From positions 434,001 through 498,000 of the forward strand of contig NZ_LAXJ01000003.1 of NCBI RefSeq assembly GCF_001441615.1: a stretch of DNA of 64,000 nt. The letters run 5' to 3'. This stretch comes from Roseovarius atlanticus. Lineage in GTDB: Bacteria; Pseudomonadota; Alphaproteobacteria; Rhodobacterales; Rhodobacteraceae. The translations under genes were made by a program, and so were the position numbers. Under the pieces are notes generated by a model. That model was not told the origin of the DNA. It searched no databases and saw only the letters and a program-made list of their open reading frames with translations. This document shows positions 9,076-17,859 of the stretch, piece by piece (the first letter of the stretch is position 1; every line of letters starts with the position of its first letter).

Positions 9076-9580
9076 CGGAGCCTCCTTTGTTCCTGGCTCA
9101 ACACATAGCGGCAGGGAAGGTTTCGGGCAGGACCGATTGCCGCGCAGGCTCTGTGCGGGTGCACACGAACGCGTGGGCCCGAGCGCTCTGCCGTGCCCGA
9201 TTGCGCCGCCAGCCGGAGAGGTGCCTTTGCGACAGGTGAAGCGGCGCACCGCGAGACCCTTGCGCCAGGGAGGGATGAGCGATGGACAGCGCATGATTGC
9301 AAGTCGTGGAGATTGGACATGCGTGAGTGCGGCTGTGTCAGAGGGCACGGGTGCGGACACGCCGGAAATCGACGCCGTACTGTCGGATCGTCGTGGCGCG
9401 CATGACCAGGACAATGTCAGAGTGACGGCCGGGGTAGCAGTTGGGATATGAGACAGGCTGGCGGCGCTTGGACTTCGTTGTGTGTTGGAGCATGGTGAAG
9501 CGTTAAACAGGATGGCGGAGGACGCTGGTTGCGCCGCGGCGCAACGCCGCCCCACCCGCCATCCCGAAAGGAACGACGAC
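9076..9580. other. Intergenic region without a supported gene
   Basis: About 500 bases between the divergent GST gene and the 176-residue protein gene, so it carries both promoters. A short rightward frame (about 9273-9451, 58 codons) encodes an acidic peptide but has third-position GC well below the neighbours and its only purine-rich motif sits one base from the ATG, so I do not call it. No tRNA, repeat or terminator was recognised. Confidence 0.5.
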
Positions 9581-10111
9581 ATGAACGAGATCCTGTTGGA
9601 ATTTGCCGGACGCCAGGCCGATGCCGGGGCGACGCAATTGCCCGAAACCTATCGTCAGCTGGCGGTCAACGCGGGCTTTTTCCTGAGGACCCGCATGGCC
9701 GGGACAGGCTTTGTGCCGCCGCAAGACGGATCGACCGCGTTTCGCCTGAACCTGAAGAAAGGCCGGATCGTGTTTACGTCCGAAGGCAGGCAGGAGACCG
9801 CGGCGCAGGCGCAGGTGATCGGCACCTATTCCGACGATGGCAGCTGGATGTGGGCCTGGGGGCATCCCGACGTGCCCTTGCCGATGCAGCAGGCGGCTTG
9901 GGCGGTGCAGCAATTCGGGGAACGACAGGAGATCGAGGACTTGCTGAGCCGCGGCGGTCCGGTAGATGCGGCGCGGCTGGCGGAGTTCCAGGCGATCTGC
10001 GCCTACATCTCGGATGCCGACGGTGTTTTCATGGGGCCGCATGGCGCCGGTGGGCAGGTGGCCGTCTGCTATTACCTGGGCGATCAGCTGAATGGTCTTT
10101 TGGAGTCTTGA
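9581..10111 (+). CDS. DUF6882-like hypothetical protein, 176 aa
   Basis: Soluble protein of unknown function. The central GTYSDDGSWMWAWGHPDVPL and the downstream ICAYISDADGVFMGP fit my memory of the DUF6882 family, in which a W-x-WAW motif is conserved; this is a weak family assignment. There is no signal peptide or membrane helix. The ATG at 9581 follows GAAAGGAACGACGAC, a good ribosome binding site. It is followed by a short gap with a small inverted repeat and then another small gene in the same direction. Confidence 0.75.
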   Translation: MNEILLEFAGRQADAGATQLPETYRQLAVNAGFFLRTRMAGTGFVPPQDGSTAFRLNLKKGRIVFTSEGRQETAAQAQVIGTYSDDGSWMWAWGHPDVPLPMQQAAWAVQQFGERQEIEDLLSRGGPVDAARLAEFQAICAYISDADGVFMGPHGAGGQVAVCYYLGDQLNGLLES

Positions 10112-10212
10112 TGTGCCGCACTTGCATTGCGGCAATGCGGCGAAATTTTTACGTGACTGTCATGGTTTAGCCTTACATCTTGTCAGGACGATTCTCTGCA
10201 AGGGTGCTGGCC

Positions 10213-10563
10213 ATGACGACTTTTCTTTCCCCGGAGATCCTTGCGGGCCTCGAAGAGGCACGGGAACGCGGCTGGCAAAAGAGCAACCGTCTGAGGGTCG
10301 AGGCCGGGACGCAATCGCACGCCGTTCTAAGGGCCTGGAACGATGGGTTTGCCCTGCCTGCCGGGGCGGCGCCGCATCTGCGCGGGTTGGTGGACCTTTA
10401 CGACGGGGCGCGGCATCTTAAGCGGTGTCTTATCGTGGCCTCCGAGGAGGATGGTCGCGAGATCCGTTTTGAGCTGAAGATTGTCAACGAAGCCTCGGGC
10501 GAGCAGCCGGTGGATTTCGAACGCCCCGTCGATGCGCCCGTCGCGCTGATCGCCGAAGGCTGA
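10213..10563 (+). CDS. Conserved hypothetical protein, 116 aa
   Basis: Small soluble protein that I recognise only as a type conserved in Rhodobacteraceae. It begins MTTFLSPEILAGLEEARERG, contains HAVLRAWNDGFALP and HLRGLVDLYDGARHLKRCLIV, and ends in an acidic beta-like region. The LVDLYDGARHLKRCLI segment suggests a small alpha/beta fold; no catalytic motif is apparent. The ATG at 10213 gives a clean N-terminus; a purine run AAGGG lies about 12 bases upstream. Convergent with the patB-like gene. Confidence 0.75.
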   Translation: MTTFLSPEILAGLEEARERGWQKSNRLRVEAGTQSHAVLRAWNDGFALPAGAAPHLRGLVDLYDGARHLKRCLIVASEEDGREIRFELKIVNEASGEQPVDFERPVDAPVALIAEG

Positions 10564-10615
10564 CGCGGCGTTTGCCCCGGGCCTGGATGGCGGCCGGGGG
10601 CGTTTGCAAAATGAT

Positions 10616-11785
10616 CTATTGCAGGTCGGAAAATGCGTCTTGCAGGCGCGCAACCGCCTCTTCCACGCGGGCTCGTGGTGTCGCGATGTTGAAGCGCAGG
10701 AAGCTTTCGCCGCCGGTGCCGAAGGTCGGCCCGTGATTGGCCGCGATCAGGGCAGTCTTTTCAACGCGGTCGGTGAATTCCTCGGCGCTCATGCCCGTGC
10801 CGGAAAAGTCGACCCACGAGAGATACGTCGCCTCGAGCGGCATGGAATTCATACCCGGAATGGTATTGATGCCCGCATCGAAGACTTTGCGATTCTCGTC
10901 GAGATAGGCCATCAGCGCGTCCACCCATTGCGCCCCGCCGGGGGAATAGGCCGCTTCGGCCATGACGAGGCCGAAGGCATTGGGCGACAGGCCCAGCCCT
11001 GCCATGCGCGCGGCAAAGCGAGCGCGAAGACCCTCGTCGGGAATGATCACGTTGCCCACATGGGCGCCCGCGATGTTGAACGTCTTGGTGGTGGCGGTCA
11101 TCATCACCAGCCGGTCGGCGATTCCTTCGATATGGGCCATGACGGTGTGGCTTTGACCGGGGTAGACGAGGTCGTGGTGGATCTCGTCGGAGACGAGGAT
11201 GAGGTCGTGCCGCCGGGCGAACTCCGCCACGCCTTCCAATTCCTGCCTGCTCCAGACGCGGCCGCCCGGATTGTGCGGGGAGCACAGAACCAGCAGTTTC
11301 TCGGACCCGTCGAGAAGGGCGTCATAGGCGGCGAAATCCATCTCGTAGCGGCCGTCATTGTTCGTCAGCCGGCATTCGACCACCCGCCGTCCCGCCGATG
11401 TGATCACCCGTGCGAAGGCATGGTAGACGGGGGTAAAAAGGACCACGCCGTCGCCCGGTTTGGTGAAAGCGTCGACGCACATGCCGGTGCCATTGACCAG
11501 CCCGTGGGTGGTGAAGATCCAGGATGGGTCAACCTGCCAGCCGTGGCGGGTTTTCATCCACCACGTGATTGCCTTGCGATAGCTGGACTCGTCGCCGTAA
11601 TAGCCGAAGATGCCATGGTCGAGCATCCCGGCAAGCGCGTCGGAGACGACCTGCGGCGGGCGGAAATCCATGTCGGCGACCCACATGGCCAGCCCGTCAT
11701 CGGCGGGCACGCCATAGAATTGTTCCATCTTGTCCCACTTGCTGCAATTGCTGCCGCGGCGGTCGATCGGGTCGTCGAAATTCAA
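10616..11785 (-). CDS. PatB/MalY-type pyridoxal-phosphate aminotransferase (probable cystathionine beta-lyase)
   Basis: Fold-type I PLP enzyme of 389 residues; family members cleave C-S bonds (cystathionine to homocysteine) or act as regulators. Seen: the N-terminal DRRGSNCSKWDKME of the MalY/PatB group, MWVADMDF, SPHNPGGRVW (PLP-stacking region), VSDEIHHDLVYPG with the cofactor Asp, and the Schiff-base Lys234 in ATTKTFNIAG. RFNIATPR near the end holds the carboxylate-binding Arg. The start is a TTG at 11785, preceded by GGAGAG; it is preferred because it gives the family-standard N-terminus, whereas the first ATG would remove the DRRG region. Monocistronic, divergent from def. Confidence 0.93.
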   Translation of the reverse strand: MNFDDPIDRRGSNCSKWDKMEQFYGVPADDGLAMWVADMDFRPPQVVSDALAGMLDHGIFGYYGDESSYRKAITWWMKTRHGWQVDPSWIFTTHGLVNGTGMCVDAFTKPGDGVVLFTPVYHAFARVITSAGRRVVECRLTNNDGRYEMDFAAYDALLDGSEKLLVLCSPHNPGGRVWSRQELEGVAEFARRHDLILVSDEIHHDLVYPGQSHTVMAHIEGIADRLVMMTATTKTFNIAGAHVGNVIIPDEGLRARFAARMAGLGLSPNAFGLVMAEAAYSPGGAQWVDALMAYLDENRKVFDAGINTIPGMNSMPLEATYLSWVDFSGTGMSAEEFTDRVEKTALIAANHGPTFGTGGESFLRFNIATPRARVEEAVARLQDAFSDLQ

Positions 11786-11923
11786 GGCGCTCTCCGGTGT
11801 TGCTGGCTTGGATCTGGGCGCAAGCTAGGGCGTTGCAGGCACGGGCGCAATCGCCTAAAGCATTTCGCGCGATGGCCGGATGCCCGGCTTCAAATGAATG
11901 CCACGAACGCATAGATTGATCCG

Positions 11924-12448
11924 ATGCTGCGACCTATCCTGATCCATCCCGACCCGCGCCTGAAGAAGGTCTGTGACCCGGTGTCCGACCTGAGCGACGA
12001 TTTGCGCGCGCTGGCCGATGACATGCTGGAGACGATGTACGACGCGCCGGGCATCGGCCTGGCCGCGCCGCAGATCGGGGTCATGGACCGTCTGATCGTG
12101 CTGGATTGCGCCAAGGACGACGAGGCGGGCGAGCCGCCGCGCCCGCTGGTCATGTTCAACCCCGAGGTGGTGGCGTCGTCGGACGACACGAACGTCTACG
12201 AGGAGGGCTGCCTGTCGATCCCCGACCAGTTTGCCGAGGTGACGCGGCCCAAGGTGGTGGATGTGCGGTGGATCGACCGCGACGGGAACGAACAGTCGGA
12301 CACGTTCGACGGACTGTGGGCCACTTGTGTGCAGCATGAGATCGACCACCTGAACGGAAAGCTGTTCATCGATTACCTGGGCCCGATGAAGCGCCAGTTG
12401 ATCACCCGCAAGATGCAGAAGCTGAAGCGTGAAAAGGCGCGGGGGTAG
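11924..12448 (+). CDS. def: Peptide deformylase
   Basis: Removes the formyl group from the N-terminal methionine of new proteins; an iron/zinc enzyme of 174 residues. All three motifs are intact: GIGLAAPQIG (residues 43-52), EGCLSIP with metal ligand Cys96, and QHEIDHL with ligands His138 and His142 and catalytic Glu139. It is the first gene of def / def-like / fmt, the standard arrangement because deformylase and formyltransferase act on the same process. Confidence 0.98.
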   Translation: MLRPILIHPDPRLKKVCDPVSDLSDDLRALADDMLETMYDAPGIGLAAPQIGVMDRLIVLDCAKDDEAGEPPRPLVMFNPEVVASSDDTNVYEEGCLSIPDQFAEVTRPKVVDVRWIDRDGNEQSDTFDGLWATCVQHEIDHLNGKLFIDYLGPMKRQLITRKMQKLKREKARG

Positions 12449-12452
12449 CCCA

Positions 12453-12947
12453 GTGGCGGTGCGCCCCTTCGTGCCCTGGCCGGACAAGCGGTTGCGCAGC
12501 CCCGCGGCCGATGTCGAAGCGGTGACGGAGGTCGAGCACGCGATCTGGGATGACATGATCGAGACGATGGACGCGATGCCGGGCGTCGGACTGGCGGCGG
12601 TGCAGATCGGCGTGATGCGCCGGCTGGCCGTGGTGGATGCCAGCGACGCGCGCGGACAGGCGGTGCGCATGGCGAATCCCGAGATTCTGCATTCCAGCAT
12701 CGAGATGCGCGACCACGACGAGGCCAGTCCAAACCTGCCCGGTGTCCATGCGACAATCACCCGCCCGCGCGCGGTGACAGTTCGGTTTCTGAACGCGGAC
12801 GGCGAAATGGAGGAGCGTGATTTCGTCGGACTTTGGGCGACGAGCGTGCAGCACCAGGTCGATCACCTTGGGGGGCGAATGTATTTCGACCGATTGAGCA
12901 AGGTGAAACGGGACATGCTGTTGCGCCGTGCGGCCAAGCGACGCTGA
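12453..12947 (+). CDS. Peptide-deformylase-like protein with degenerate active site
   Basis: A 164-residue paralogue of def. Motif 1 is kept ([10 protein letters not shown], residues 44-53), but in motif 2 the metal-binding Cys is replaced by Ser (DEASPNLPG, Ser92) and in motif 3 HExxDH is HQVDH, so the catalytic Glu is Gln135. The fold-determining context ([19 protein letters not shown]) is well kept. It is therefore unlikely to deformylate and may bind peptides, the ribosome or Def itself. The start taken is the GTG at 12453, five bases after the def stop, which gives [11 protein letters not shown]; a GTG at 12429 inside def is the alternative. It lies directly upstream of fmt. Confidence 0.9.
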   Translation: MAVRPFVPWPDKRLRSPAADVEAVTEVEHAIWDDMIETMDAMPGVGLAAVQIGVMRRLAVVDASDARGQAVRMANPEILHSSIEMRDHDEASPNLPGVHATITRPRAVTVRFLNADGEMEERDFVGLWATSVQHQVDHLGGRMYFDRLSKVKRDMLLRRAAKRR

Positions 12948-12967
12948 ACCAACGGCAGGAGAGTGTC

Positions 12968-13873
12968 ATGCGCCTGATCTTCATGGGAACGCCCGATTTT
13001 TCGGTGCCGGTGCTGGACGCGCTGGTCGATGCCGGGCACGAGATCGCGGCGGTCTATTGCCAGCCGCCCCGCCCGGCAGGGCGCGGCAAGAAGGATCGAC
13101 CCAGCCCGGTGCAGGCGCGGGCCGAGGCTTTGGGGCTGACCGTGCGCCATCCCGTCAGCCTGAAAGGCGCGGATGAGCAGGCGGATTTCGCCGCGCTGAA
13201 CGCCGATGTGGCAGTGGTGGTCGCCTATGGGCTGATCCTGCCTCAGCCCATACTGGACGCGCCGAAACAAGGCTGCCTGAATATCCACGCCAGCTTGCTG
13301 CCGCGCTGGCGCGGGGCGGCGCCGATCCACCGGGCTATCATGGCGGGGGATCAAAGAACCGGCGTTTGCATCATGCAGATGGAGGCAGGGCTGGACACCG
13401 GCGCCGTGCTGTTGCGCCGCGAGACGCCGATTGGTGCCGAGGAGACCACAGGGGCGCTGCATGATCGCCTGTCGCGGTTGGGTGCGGAGGCGATTACCGA
13501 GGCTCTGGCAGAGCTCGATACGCTGACGCCCGAACCGCAGCCGGAGGACGGCGTCACCTATGCCGACAAGATCGACAAGGCGGAGGCACGGATCGACTGG
13601 ACGCGCCCAGCCGAAGAGGTCGACCGCCAGATTCGCGGGCTGTCGCCCTTTCCCGGCGCGTGGATCGACCACGAGGGCACGCGGATCAAGTTCCTTGCCT
13701 CGCGGATCGGCGTGGGCAGCGGCGCGCCCGGCGAGGTGCTCGACGGCGCGCTGACGGTTGCCTGCGGCACCGGCGCGGTGAAAGTCTTGCGTTTGCAAAA
13801 GGCCGGGCGTGGTCCTCAGGGGACGGAGGACTTCTTGCGTGGCATGGCGCTGCCCAAGGGGACCCGCCTCTGA
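12968..13873 (+). CDS. fmt: Methionyl-tRNA formyltransferase
   Basis: Transfers a formyl group from 10-formyl-tetrahydrofolate to initiator Met-tRNA; 301 residues, normal. Seen: N-terminal [30 protein letters not shown] (the family loop that contacts tRNA), [10 protein letters not shown], the catalytic [15 protein letters not shown] (Asn and His) with Asp in [11 protein letters not shown], and the C-terminal domain with GLSPFPGAW. The ATG at 12968 follows GGCAGGAGAG. It ends the def operon. Confidence 0.98.
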   Translation: MRLIFMGTPDFSVPVLDALVDAGHEIAAVYCQPPRPAGRGKKDRPSPVQARAEALGLTVRHPVSLKGADEQADFAALNADVAVVVAYGLILPQPILDAPKQGCLNIHASLLPRWRGAAPIHRAIMAGDQRTGVCIMQMEAGLDTGAVLLRRETPIGAEETTGALHDRLSRLGAEAITEALAELDTLTPEPQPEDGVTYADKIDKAEARIDWTRPAEEVDRQIRGLSPFPGAWIDHEGTRIKFLASRIGVGSGAPGEVLDGALTVACGTGAVKVLRLQKAGRGPQGTEDFLRGMALPKGTRL

Positions 13874-13907
13874 CCAGCCTTTTTCCTCTGGCCAGAAATA
13901 TCCTAAA

Positions 13908-13950
13908 GCGTTCTGCCCCGATCACGTGTTCCGGGATTGGGGCGGAACGC
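13908..13950. repeat. 16-bp inverted repeat downstream of fmt
   Basis: Arms 13908-13923 and 13935-13950 pair over 16 positions (beginning GCGTTCTGCCCC and ending GGGGCGGAACGC) with two G-T type mismatches and an 11-base loop. There is no T run after it on the plus strand, so it is not a textbook terminator, though it may still stop or protect the def-fmt transcript. The same gap has a second, imperfect palindrome near 13970-14010. Confidence 0.55.
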
Positions 13951-14145
13951 CCACAACGTCGGAATGTCGTACCGCGATTTTCCGAAAGTCGCTTCGCCAG
14001 TCTTTCGAAAACGCTTCGGGGAGCGCGAGGGGCTGGCCCCTCGCCCCGGTCGCAGTGCGCGTGCGCAATTCGAAATGCCAGCACCCGCGCTTGCGTCCAG
14101 TCCGGAAACAGGCCAGCATCGCGCCAACCAGAGCAACGAGGTCTC

Positions 14146-14388
14146 ATGTATCTGCAACTGTTCGGCACCGTCGTGATCGCCGGGATCGTCGGCTATATCA
14201 GCGAGAAATCCGGCTTTACCCGCAACGGCATCCTGCAATCCATCATCATCTGCGTCGGTGGGGCCTTCCTGTTCTATTTCGTGCGGATCATGTTCGGATT
14301 CCGGTTCGGCGCGCCGGGTGTGGATGCGATCATCTCGTCCATCGGGGCGCTGATCATCATCCCGACGCATTGGCGCCGGGGCCGCTGA
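14146..14388 (+). CDS. Small membrane protein, GlsB/YeaQ-like, 80 aa
   Basis: Three hydrophobic segments (about residues 2-18, 30-48 and 58-73) separated by Gly-containing turns. Together with the tandem neighbour this suggests the transglycosylase-associated GlsB/YeaQ/YmgE family, small stress-related inner-membrane proteins of unknown mechanism. The match is weaker than for the next gene. It begins MYLQLFGTVV and ends with basic HWRRGR, presumably cytoplasmic. It is separated by 12 bases from the following gene, which has GGGGAG before its start. Confidence 0.7.
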   Translation: MYLQLFGTVVIAGIVGYISEKSGFTRNGILQSIIICVGGAFLFYFVRIMFGFRFGAPGVDAIISSIGALIIIPTHWRRGR

Positions 14389-14400
14389 CGGGGGAGCGAC

Positions 14401-14640
14401 ATGGGGCTGATCTATCTTGTCATCATCGGGGCCGTGGCCGGGTATCTGGCGACGCGGATCATGCGGATCGACGCCGACCCGCTGGTGACCGTCGGCATCG
14501 GCATGGCCGGCGCGCTGCTGGGCGGGTTGATCCTGCAAGGCATCCTGGCGTTTCTGGGCCTGCTGGGCGGCATCATCGGCGCGGTGCTGGGGGCGCTGGT
14601 GCTGATCTGGGGCTACCAGGCGTACAAGGCGCGGAAATAG
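14401..14640 (+). CDS. GlsB/YeaQ/YmgE family stress-response membrane protein, 79 aa
   Basis: Small inner-membrane protein with the family's Gly-rich helices: IGAVAGYLATRIM, VGIGMAGALLGGLIL and GLLGGIIGAVLGALVLIW. A short basic end (YKARK) would be cytoplasmic. Family members are induced by stress in enterobacteria, but the biochemical role is unknown. It is the second of two tandem, probably paralogous genes; it is convergent with the TRIC-type channel gene, one base apart. Confidence 0.85.
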   Translation: MGLIYLVIIGAVAGYLATRIMRIDADPLVTVGIGMAGALLGGLILQGILAFLGLLGGIIGAVLGALVLIWGYQAYKARK

Positions 14641-14641
14641 C

Positions 14642-15265
14642 CTAGGCCCGTGGCGGACGGGATCGGTAGACCGGCAGGCGCCAGCCAAAGGCCAGCGAGC
14701 CTGCGCGCAATGCCCAAGTGACTCCGGCGCAGGCGGTCAGGATGAACAGTTCCTGCCGCGTGATCAGCGATACCGCCACTGCGGCCAGCGACCCGGCAAA
14801 GGCGGCGGTGACGTAAAGCTCGCCCTGTTTCAGCACCAGCGGCACCTCGTTGCACACCACGTCGCGCATCAGACCCCCAAGGCAGCCGGTCACCATCCCC
14901 ATGATCACCACGATCGGCAAGGGCTGCGCCATCGCCAGCGCGGTGCCGACGCCCGCGGGGACGGCCACCGCCAGCGCAAGGCTGTCGAGCCACAGAAGCA
15001 GGCGATACCGGCTCTCAAAGAGATGCGCGGTGAAGAAGATCAGAAGTGCTGCGGCACAGGCGGTGGCGATGAAGCTGGGGTTGGCGATCCAGAATATCGG
15101 GTTGCGATCCAAAAGCACGTCGCGAACCGTGCCGCCGCCAACCGCCGTCAGGCAGGCGATGAAGGCGAAGCCCACCACGTCGAGCTGCGCGCGGGAGGCG
15201 ACCAGTGCGCCGGTCAGCGCGAAGATCAGCACCGAGGCGTGATCGAGCAGGAAGAGCGCCGTCAT
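14642..15265 (-). CDS. TRIC-type cation channel family protein (UPF0126/YicG-like)
   Basis: 207-residue membrane protein with seven predicted helices in two repeats, the layout of prokaryotic TRIC channels. Each repeat carries a Gly-rich kink: [17 protein letters not shown] in repeat 1 and [17 protein letters not shown] in repeat 2, both with the conserved RD. Bacterial relatives have been linked to monovalent cation or glycine transport. The ATG at 15265 overlaps the rnhA stop as ATGA; the open frame upstream is only the shifted reading of rnhA. Confidence 0.92.
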   Translation of the reverse strand: MTALFLLDHASVLIFALTGALVASRAQLDVVGFAFIACLTAVGGGTVRDVLLDRNPIFWIANPSFIATACAAALLIFFTAHLFESRYRLLLWLDSLALAVAVPAGVGTALAMAQPLPIVVIMGMVTGCLGGLMRDVVCNEVPLVLKQGELYVTAAFAGSLAAVAVSLITRQELFILTACAGVTWALRAGSLAFGWRLPVYRSRPPRA

Positions 15266-15729
15266 GACTTGGATTTGCCGGGCTTGAAGGGCGCCATGCC
15301 CGCGCGGGCCAGTTCGTCGGCGCGTTCGTTTTCCGGGTGCCCGGCGTGGCCTTTGACCCATTCCCATGTCACATCGTGGCGCTGGGCCGCGGCATCGAGG
15401 CGCTGCCAGAGATCGACATTCTTCACTGGCTTCTTGTTCGATGTTTTCCAGCCGTTGCGCTTCCACCCGTGGATCCAGCCGGTGACGCCGTTCTTCACAT
15501 AGGCGCTGTCGGTGACGATGGTGATGCGGGTGGGTTTGGACAGCGTCTCGAGCGCGGTGATGGCGGCGAGCAACTCCATGCGGTTGTTGGTGGTCTCGGC
15601 CTCTCCGCCCGAAAGTTCGCGTTCCTTGACGACGGTCTCGCCGTCCTTGGCCTGCAACAGCGCGCCCCAGCCACCGGGGCCGGGATTGCCGGAGCAGGCT
15701 CCATCGGTATAGGCAAAGAGGTCAGCCAT
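15262..15729 (-). CDS. rnhA: Ribonuclease HI
   Basis: Cleaves the RNA strand of RNA-DNA hybrids; 155 residues, the size of the E. coli enzyme. The metal-binding carboxylates are present: Asp9 in [11 protein letters not shown], Glu52 in [10 protein letters not shown], Asp74 in VTDSAYV and Asp138 in NERADELA, with the flexible-loop His127 in VKGHAGHP and the basic protrusion [18 protein letters not shown]. Its start overlaps the preceding methyltransferase gene by 8 bases and its stop overlaps the TRIC gene, placing it inside a four-gene leftward operon. Confidence 0.98.
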   Translation of the reverse strand: MADLFAYTDGACSGNPGPGGWGALLQAKDGETVVKERELSGGEAETTNNRMELLAAITALETLSKPTRITIVTDSAYVKNGVTGWIHGWKRNGWKTSNKKPVKNVDLWQRLDAAAQRHDVTWEWVKGHAGHPENERADELARAGMAPFKPGKSKS

Positions 15730-16327
15730 CGGCGGGTTTCCTTGCCAGGACCGTGACCCAAGGCGCGACTGTGCCGTCGAGGCCGGTGTCGGCGCCGGTG
15801 CAGGTCTCGATCGGGGTCAGGCCCGCGTCGCGCAGAAGGCCGCGAAGCTCGTCTTCGGTGACATAGGTGTAGAGGCGGCCGATCTTGTCGCGGTGAGCGC
15901 CTGTGCCGGTCTTCATGCCGATATGAAACAGCCCGCCGGGCCGCAATGCTGTGGCCAGCGCGGAAAGATACCGGGGCAGATCGGCGCGGGCGGCGTGCAG
16001 AAGCGAGAAGTTGGCCCAGATCGCGTCATAGGCGGCCACCTCGATCACGTCGTCGAACGTGGCGAGCCGGGCGGTCACGCCCGGTTTGGCATCGGCCATG
16101 TCGACCATTTCCGGCGTGGCGTCGGTGGCCGTGACGGTGTGGCCTTCGGCTGCGATGGCGGCCGAGGCGATTCCCGGGCCGCAGCCAAGGTCAAGCACAT
16201 GGCTTGCCGGGGCGAGATGCTTGAGAAAGAGCCGCAGGACGGGGTCCTTTGCGGCATCCTTGGTCACGTCCGCGTAGCGCGCGGCCTCGGCGCCGTAGAC
16301 GCGGATGGTCTCGTCGTCGCGGCTCAT
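15722..16327 (-). CDS. Class I SAM-dependent methyltransferase
   Basis: 201-residue methyltransferase of unknown substrate. Seen: motif [14 protein letters not shown] (about residues 43-55), motif II acidic residue in [15 protein letters not shown], motif [15 protein letters not shown] and a later [12 protein letters not shown]. The shape resembles small UbiE/TehB-like enzymes acting on small molecules. The ATG at 16327 overlaps the upstream DUF3429 stop as ATGA, and its end overlaps rnhA, so it is coupled on both sides. No clue to the substrate from the neighbours. Confidence 0.92.
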   Translation of the reverse strand: MSRDDETIRVYGAEAARYADVTKDAAKDPVLRLFLKHLAPASHVLDLGCGPGIASAAIAAEGHTVTATDATPEMVDMADAKPGVTARLATFDDVIEVAAYDAIWANFSLLHAARADLPRYLSALATALRPGGLFHIGMKTGTGAHRDKIGRLYTYVTEDELRGLLRDAGLTPIETCTGADTGLDGTVAPWVTVLARKPADG

Positions 16328-16776
16328 TGCGTGAGGCCGATGACAAGGCAGAGCAGCACCACGGCGGTGATCATCAGGCGCAGGCGCATCCACCAGCCCG
16401 GTGCCGCACCCGCGCGCCAGAAATACCAGTCGAGGCCAAGGATGCCGGTGAAGCCGATCAGCAGCATGATCCCTGCATTGTAGGCTCCGCCGCCCATGGT
16501 GAAGAACACCCAGAGCGCGGGCAGGACCGACAACACGTAGCCCAAGCTGGCCGAGGATCCGGTCATCTTGGTGGCGAACCCCCACAGAACCCCGGACATG
16601 AAGCTGAGGATGACCGTGCTGTAGAAAAGTCCCGCGTAGGGCCCGACGAAGCGGGCGCCCAGAATGCCCTGTCCCCAATCCGCGAGGCCCGGCGACAGCA
16701 CGGTTGCCGCGCTCCACAGGAACGGCAGCAGGCCGGCAAGAGCGAGGAGGAGGGGCGTGCGGGGGATCTCGGTCAC
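16324..16776 (-). CDS. DUF3429 domain membrane protein, 150 aa
   Basis: Inner-membrane protein with about five helices: PLLLALAGLLPFLWSAATV, YAGLFYSTVILSFMSGVLWG, LGYVLSVLPALWVFFTM, YNAGIMLLIGFTGILGLDW and LRLMITAVVLLCLVIGL. The FMSGVLWGF motif is the mark of DUF3429, a proteobacterial family of unknown function often found near cryptochrome or methyltransferase genes. It is the first gene of the leftward operon DUF3429-methyltransferase-rnhA-TRIC. Confidence 0.88.
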   Translation of the reverse strand: MTEIPRTPLLLALAGLLPFLWSAATVLSPGLADWGQGILGARFVGPYAGLFYSTVILSFMSGVLWGFATKMTGSSASLGYVLSVLPALWVFFTMGGGAYNAGIMLLIGFTGILGLDWYFWRAGAAPGWWMRLRLMITAVVLLCLVIGLTQ

Positions 16777-16837
16777 GGCGCGGGGCGGTCCTTGGTCGGT
16801 TGCGGTCGGTTCGGTTTAGAAGCCCGCCCGGACGGGA

Positions 16838-17494
16838 TCAAGTGCCGGAGGTGTCGCGCGGCCGGTCATTCAGCGCACGGATCAGGCGCGCCGAGCGCGA
16901 CACGACCGTCCAGGCCGTGCCGAGCACGGTGACGATCAGCGCCAGGAGGAGCACCCAGGCGGTGCCCCAAAGTGCGGTTTCGATGGCGGCCAGAACGGCG
17001 CCGCCAGTCAGCGCGGCCATGCGCTGAGGCTTGGCGAATGGCCCCGAGAAGTCCGAGCCCAGACCTTCGGCGCGGCCAAGCTCGCGGACATAGGCGGTGG
17101 CGATGGCCAAAGCGCCACCCAGCAGGCCAAGAGCCGGATGCCCGGTGGCCAGCCCCGCGCCGGTGAGGATCAGAAGGTCGGCGGCGCGGTCGGGCGCCTC
17201 GTTCCAGAATGGGCCGTCCGGTTCGGATTTGCCGCCTTCGACGGCGACCATCCCGTCGAATAGGTTGCACAGCAGGCGCAACTGGCAGCAGAGCGCGGCA
17301 AGCAGTAGGAGCACGCTCTTTGCGGTCGTGCCGGTATGGGCGGAGGCCCAGAAGGCAAGGCAGGCGAGGGCGGCGAACAGCACAGACCCCTGGCTGATGC
17401 GGTTGGGGGTCAGCGACGTGCGGCTGAGCCAACGGGCGGTGCGGCGAGCCCAGCCGGTGTCACGGCTGTTCAGGGGGCGGCGGGTGTCGGTCAT
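16838..17494 (-). CDS. CDP-alcohol phosphatidyltransferase, YnbA-like
   Basis: 218-residue membrane enzyme that would join a CDP-activated lipid to an alcohol. The diagnostic segment is present in a variant form: NLFDGMVAVEGG followed by FWNEAPDRAADL, corresponding to DGxxAR...G...D...D with the first Asp replaced by Asn and the Arg lost. It resembles E. coli YnbA (NALDGMLAR, NETGDVISD) more than PgsA or PssA. Several hydrophobic segments surround it. It is the last gene of a four-gene operon, starting at an ATG that overlaps the upstream stop (ATGA). The alcohol used is unknown. Confidence 0.88.
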   Translation of the reverse strand: MTDTRRPLNSRDTGWARRTARWLSRTSLTPNRISQGSVLFAALACLAFWASAHTGTTAKSVLLLLAALCCQLRLLCNLFDGMVAVEGGKSEPDGPFWNEAPDRAADLLILTGAGLATGHPALGLLGGALAIATAYVRELGRAEGLGSDFSGPFAKPQRMAALTGGAVLAAIETALWGTAWVLLLALIVTVLGTAWTVVSRSARLIRALNDRPRDTSGT

Positions 17495-17859
17495 TGGGCG
17501 TGCCTCAGGCGGAAATTGTAGAGCGCGGCGTAACTGGTGGCGACAGTGACGGGCAGGGCGAGCGTCGTGATGACCTTGGGTGTGCCCGCGGCCAGATGCG
17601 CGAGCGACAGGAGCGTGATCGACAGCACGGCACAGGCGAGCGGCGGCAGGATCAGGGCCGGTATGCCGGAGAGGTGCGGCAGCAGGCGCTCGATTACGGT
17701 TTTCAAGAGCAGGGTTATGCAGGCGGACAGCGCCCCCTGGATCAGGCCGGCTTTCACAGGCGCGGGCATCGGATAGGCGGAGTTGGCCCAGACGGCCCAG
17801 CCGCCCATCAGGACGAAACCGCCTGCCATGTGCGTCAGGTTCGAGCGTTCGAGGCTCAC
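17491..17859 (-). CDS. Integral membrane protein of lipid operon, 122 aa, unknown function
   Basis: Begins at a GTG that overlaps the stop of the CdsA-like gene as GTGA and ends overlapping the next start, so it is firmly embedded in the operon. Four hydrophobic helices are visible: HMAGGFVLMGGWAVWANS, VKAGLIQGALSACITLLLK, ALILPPLACAVLSITLLSLA and VITTLALPVTVATSYAAL, with VIERLL between. I do not recognise the family. Lying between a cytidylyltransferase-like and a phosphatidyltransferase-like gene it may help flip, bind or shuttle the lipid intermediate; that is inference from context. Confidence 0.8.
   Translation of the reverse strand: MSLERSNLTHMAGGFVLMGGWAVWANSAYPMPAPVKAGLIQGALSACITLLLKTVIERLLPHLSGIPALILPPLACAVLSITLLSLAHLAAGTPKVITTLALPVTVATSYAALYNFRLRHAQ

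Noticed and set aside
9273..9451. Small rightward frame encoding a 58-residue acidic peptide
   Set aside because: Third-position GC is below that of neighbouring genes, the purine-rich motif is only one base from the ATG and no family was recognised.
10114..10150. Short inverted repeat TGCCGCA / TGCGGCA after the 176-residue gene, followed by a T run
   Set aside because: The T run begins about ten bases after the stem, too far for a standard intrinsic terminator, and alternative pairings compete.
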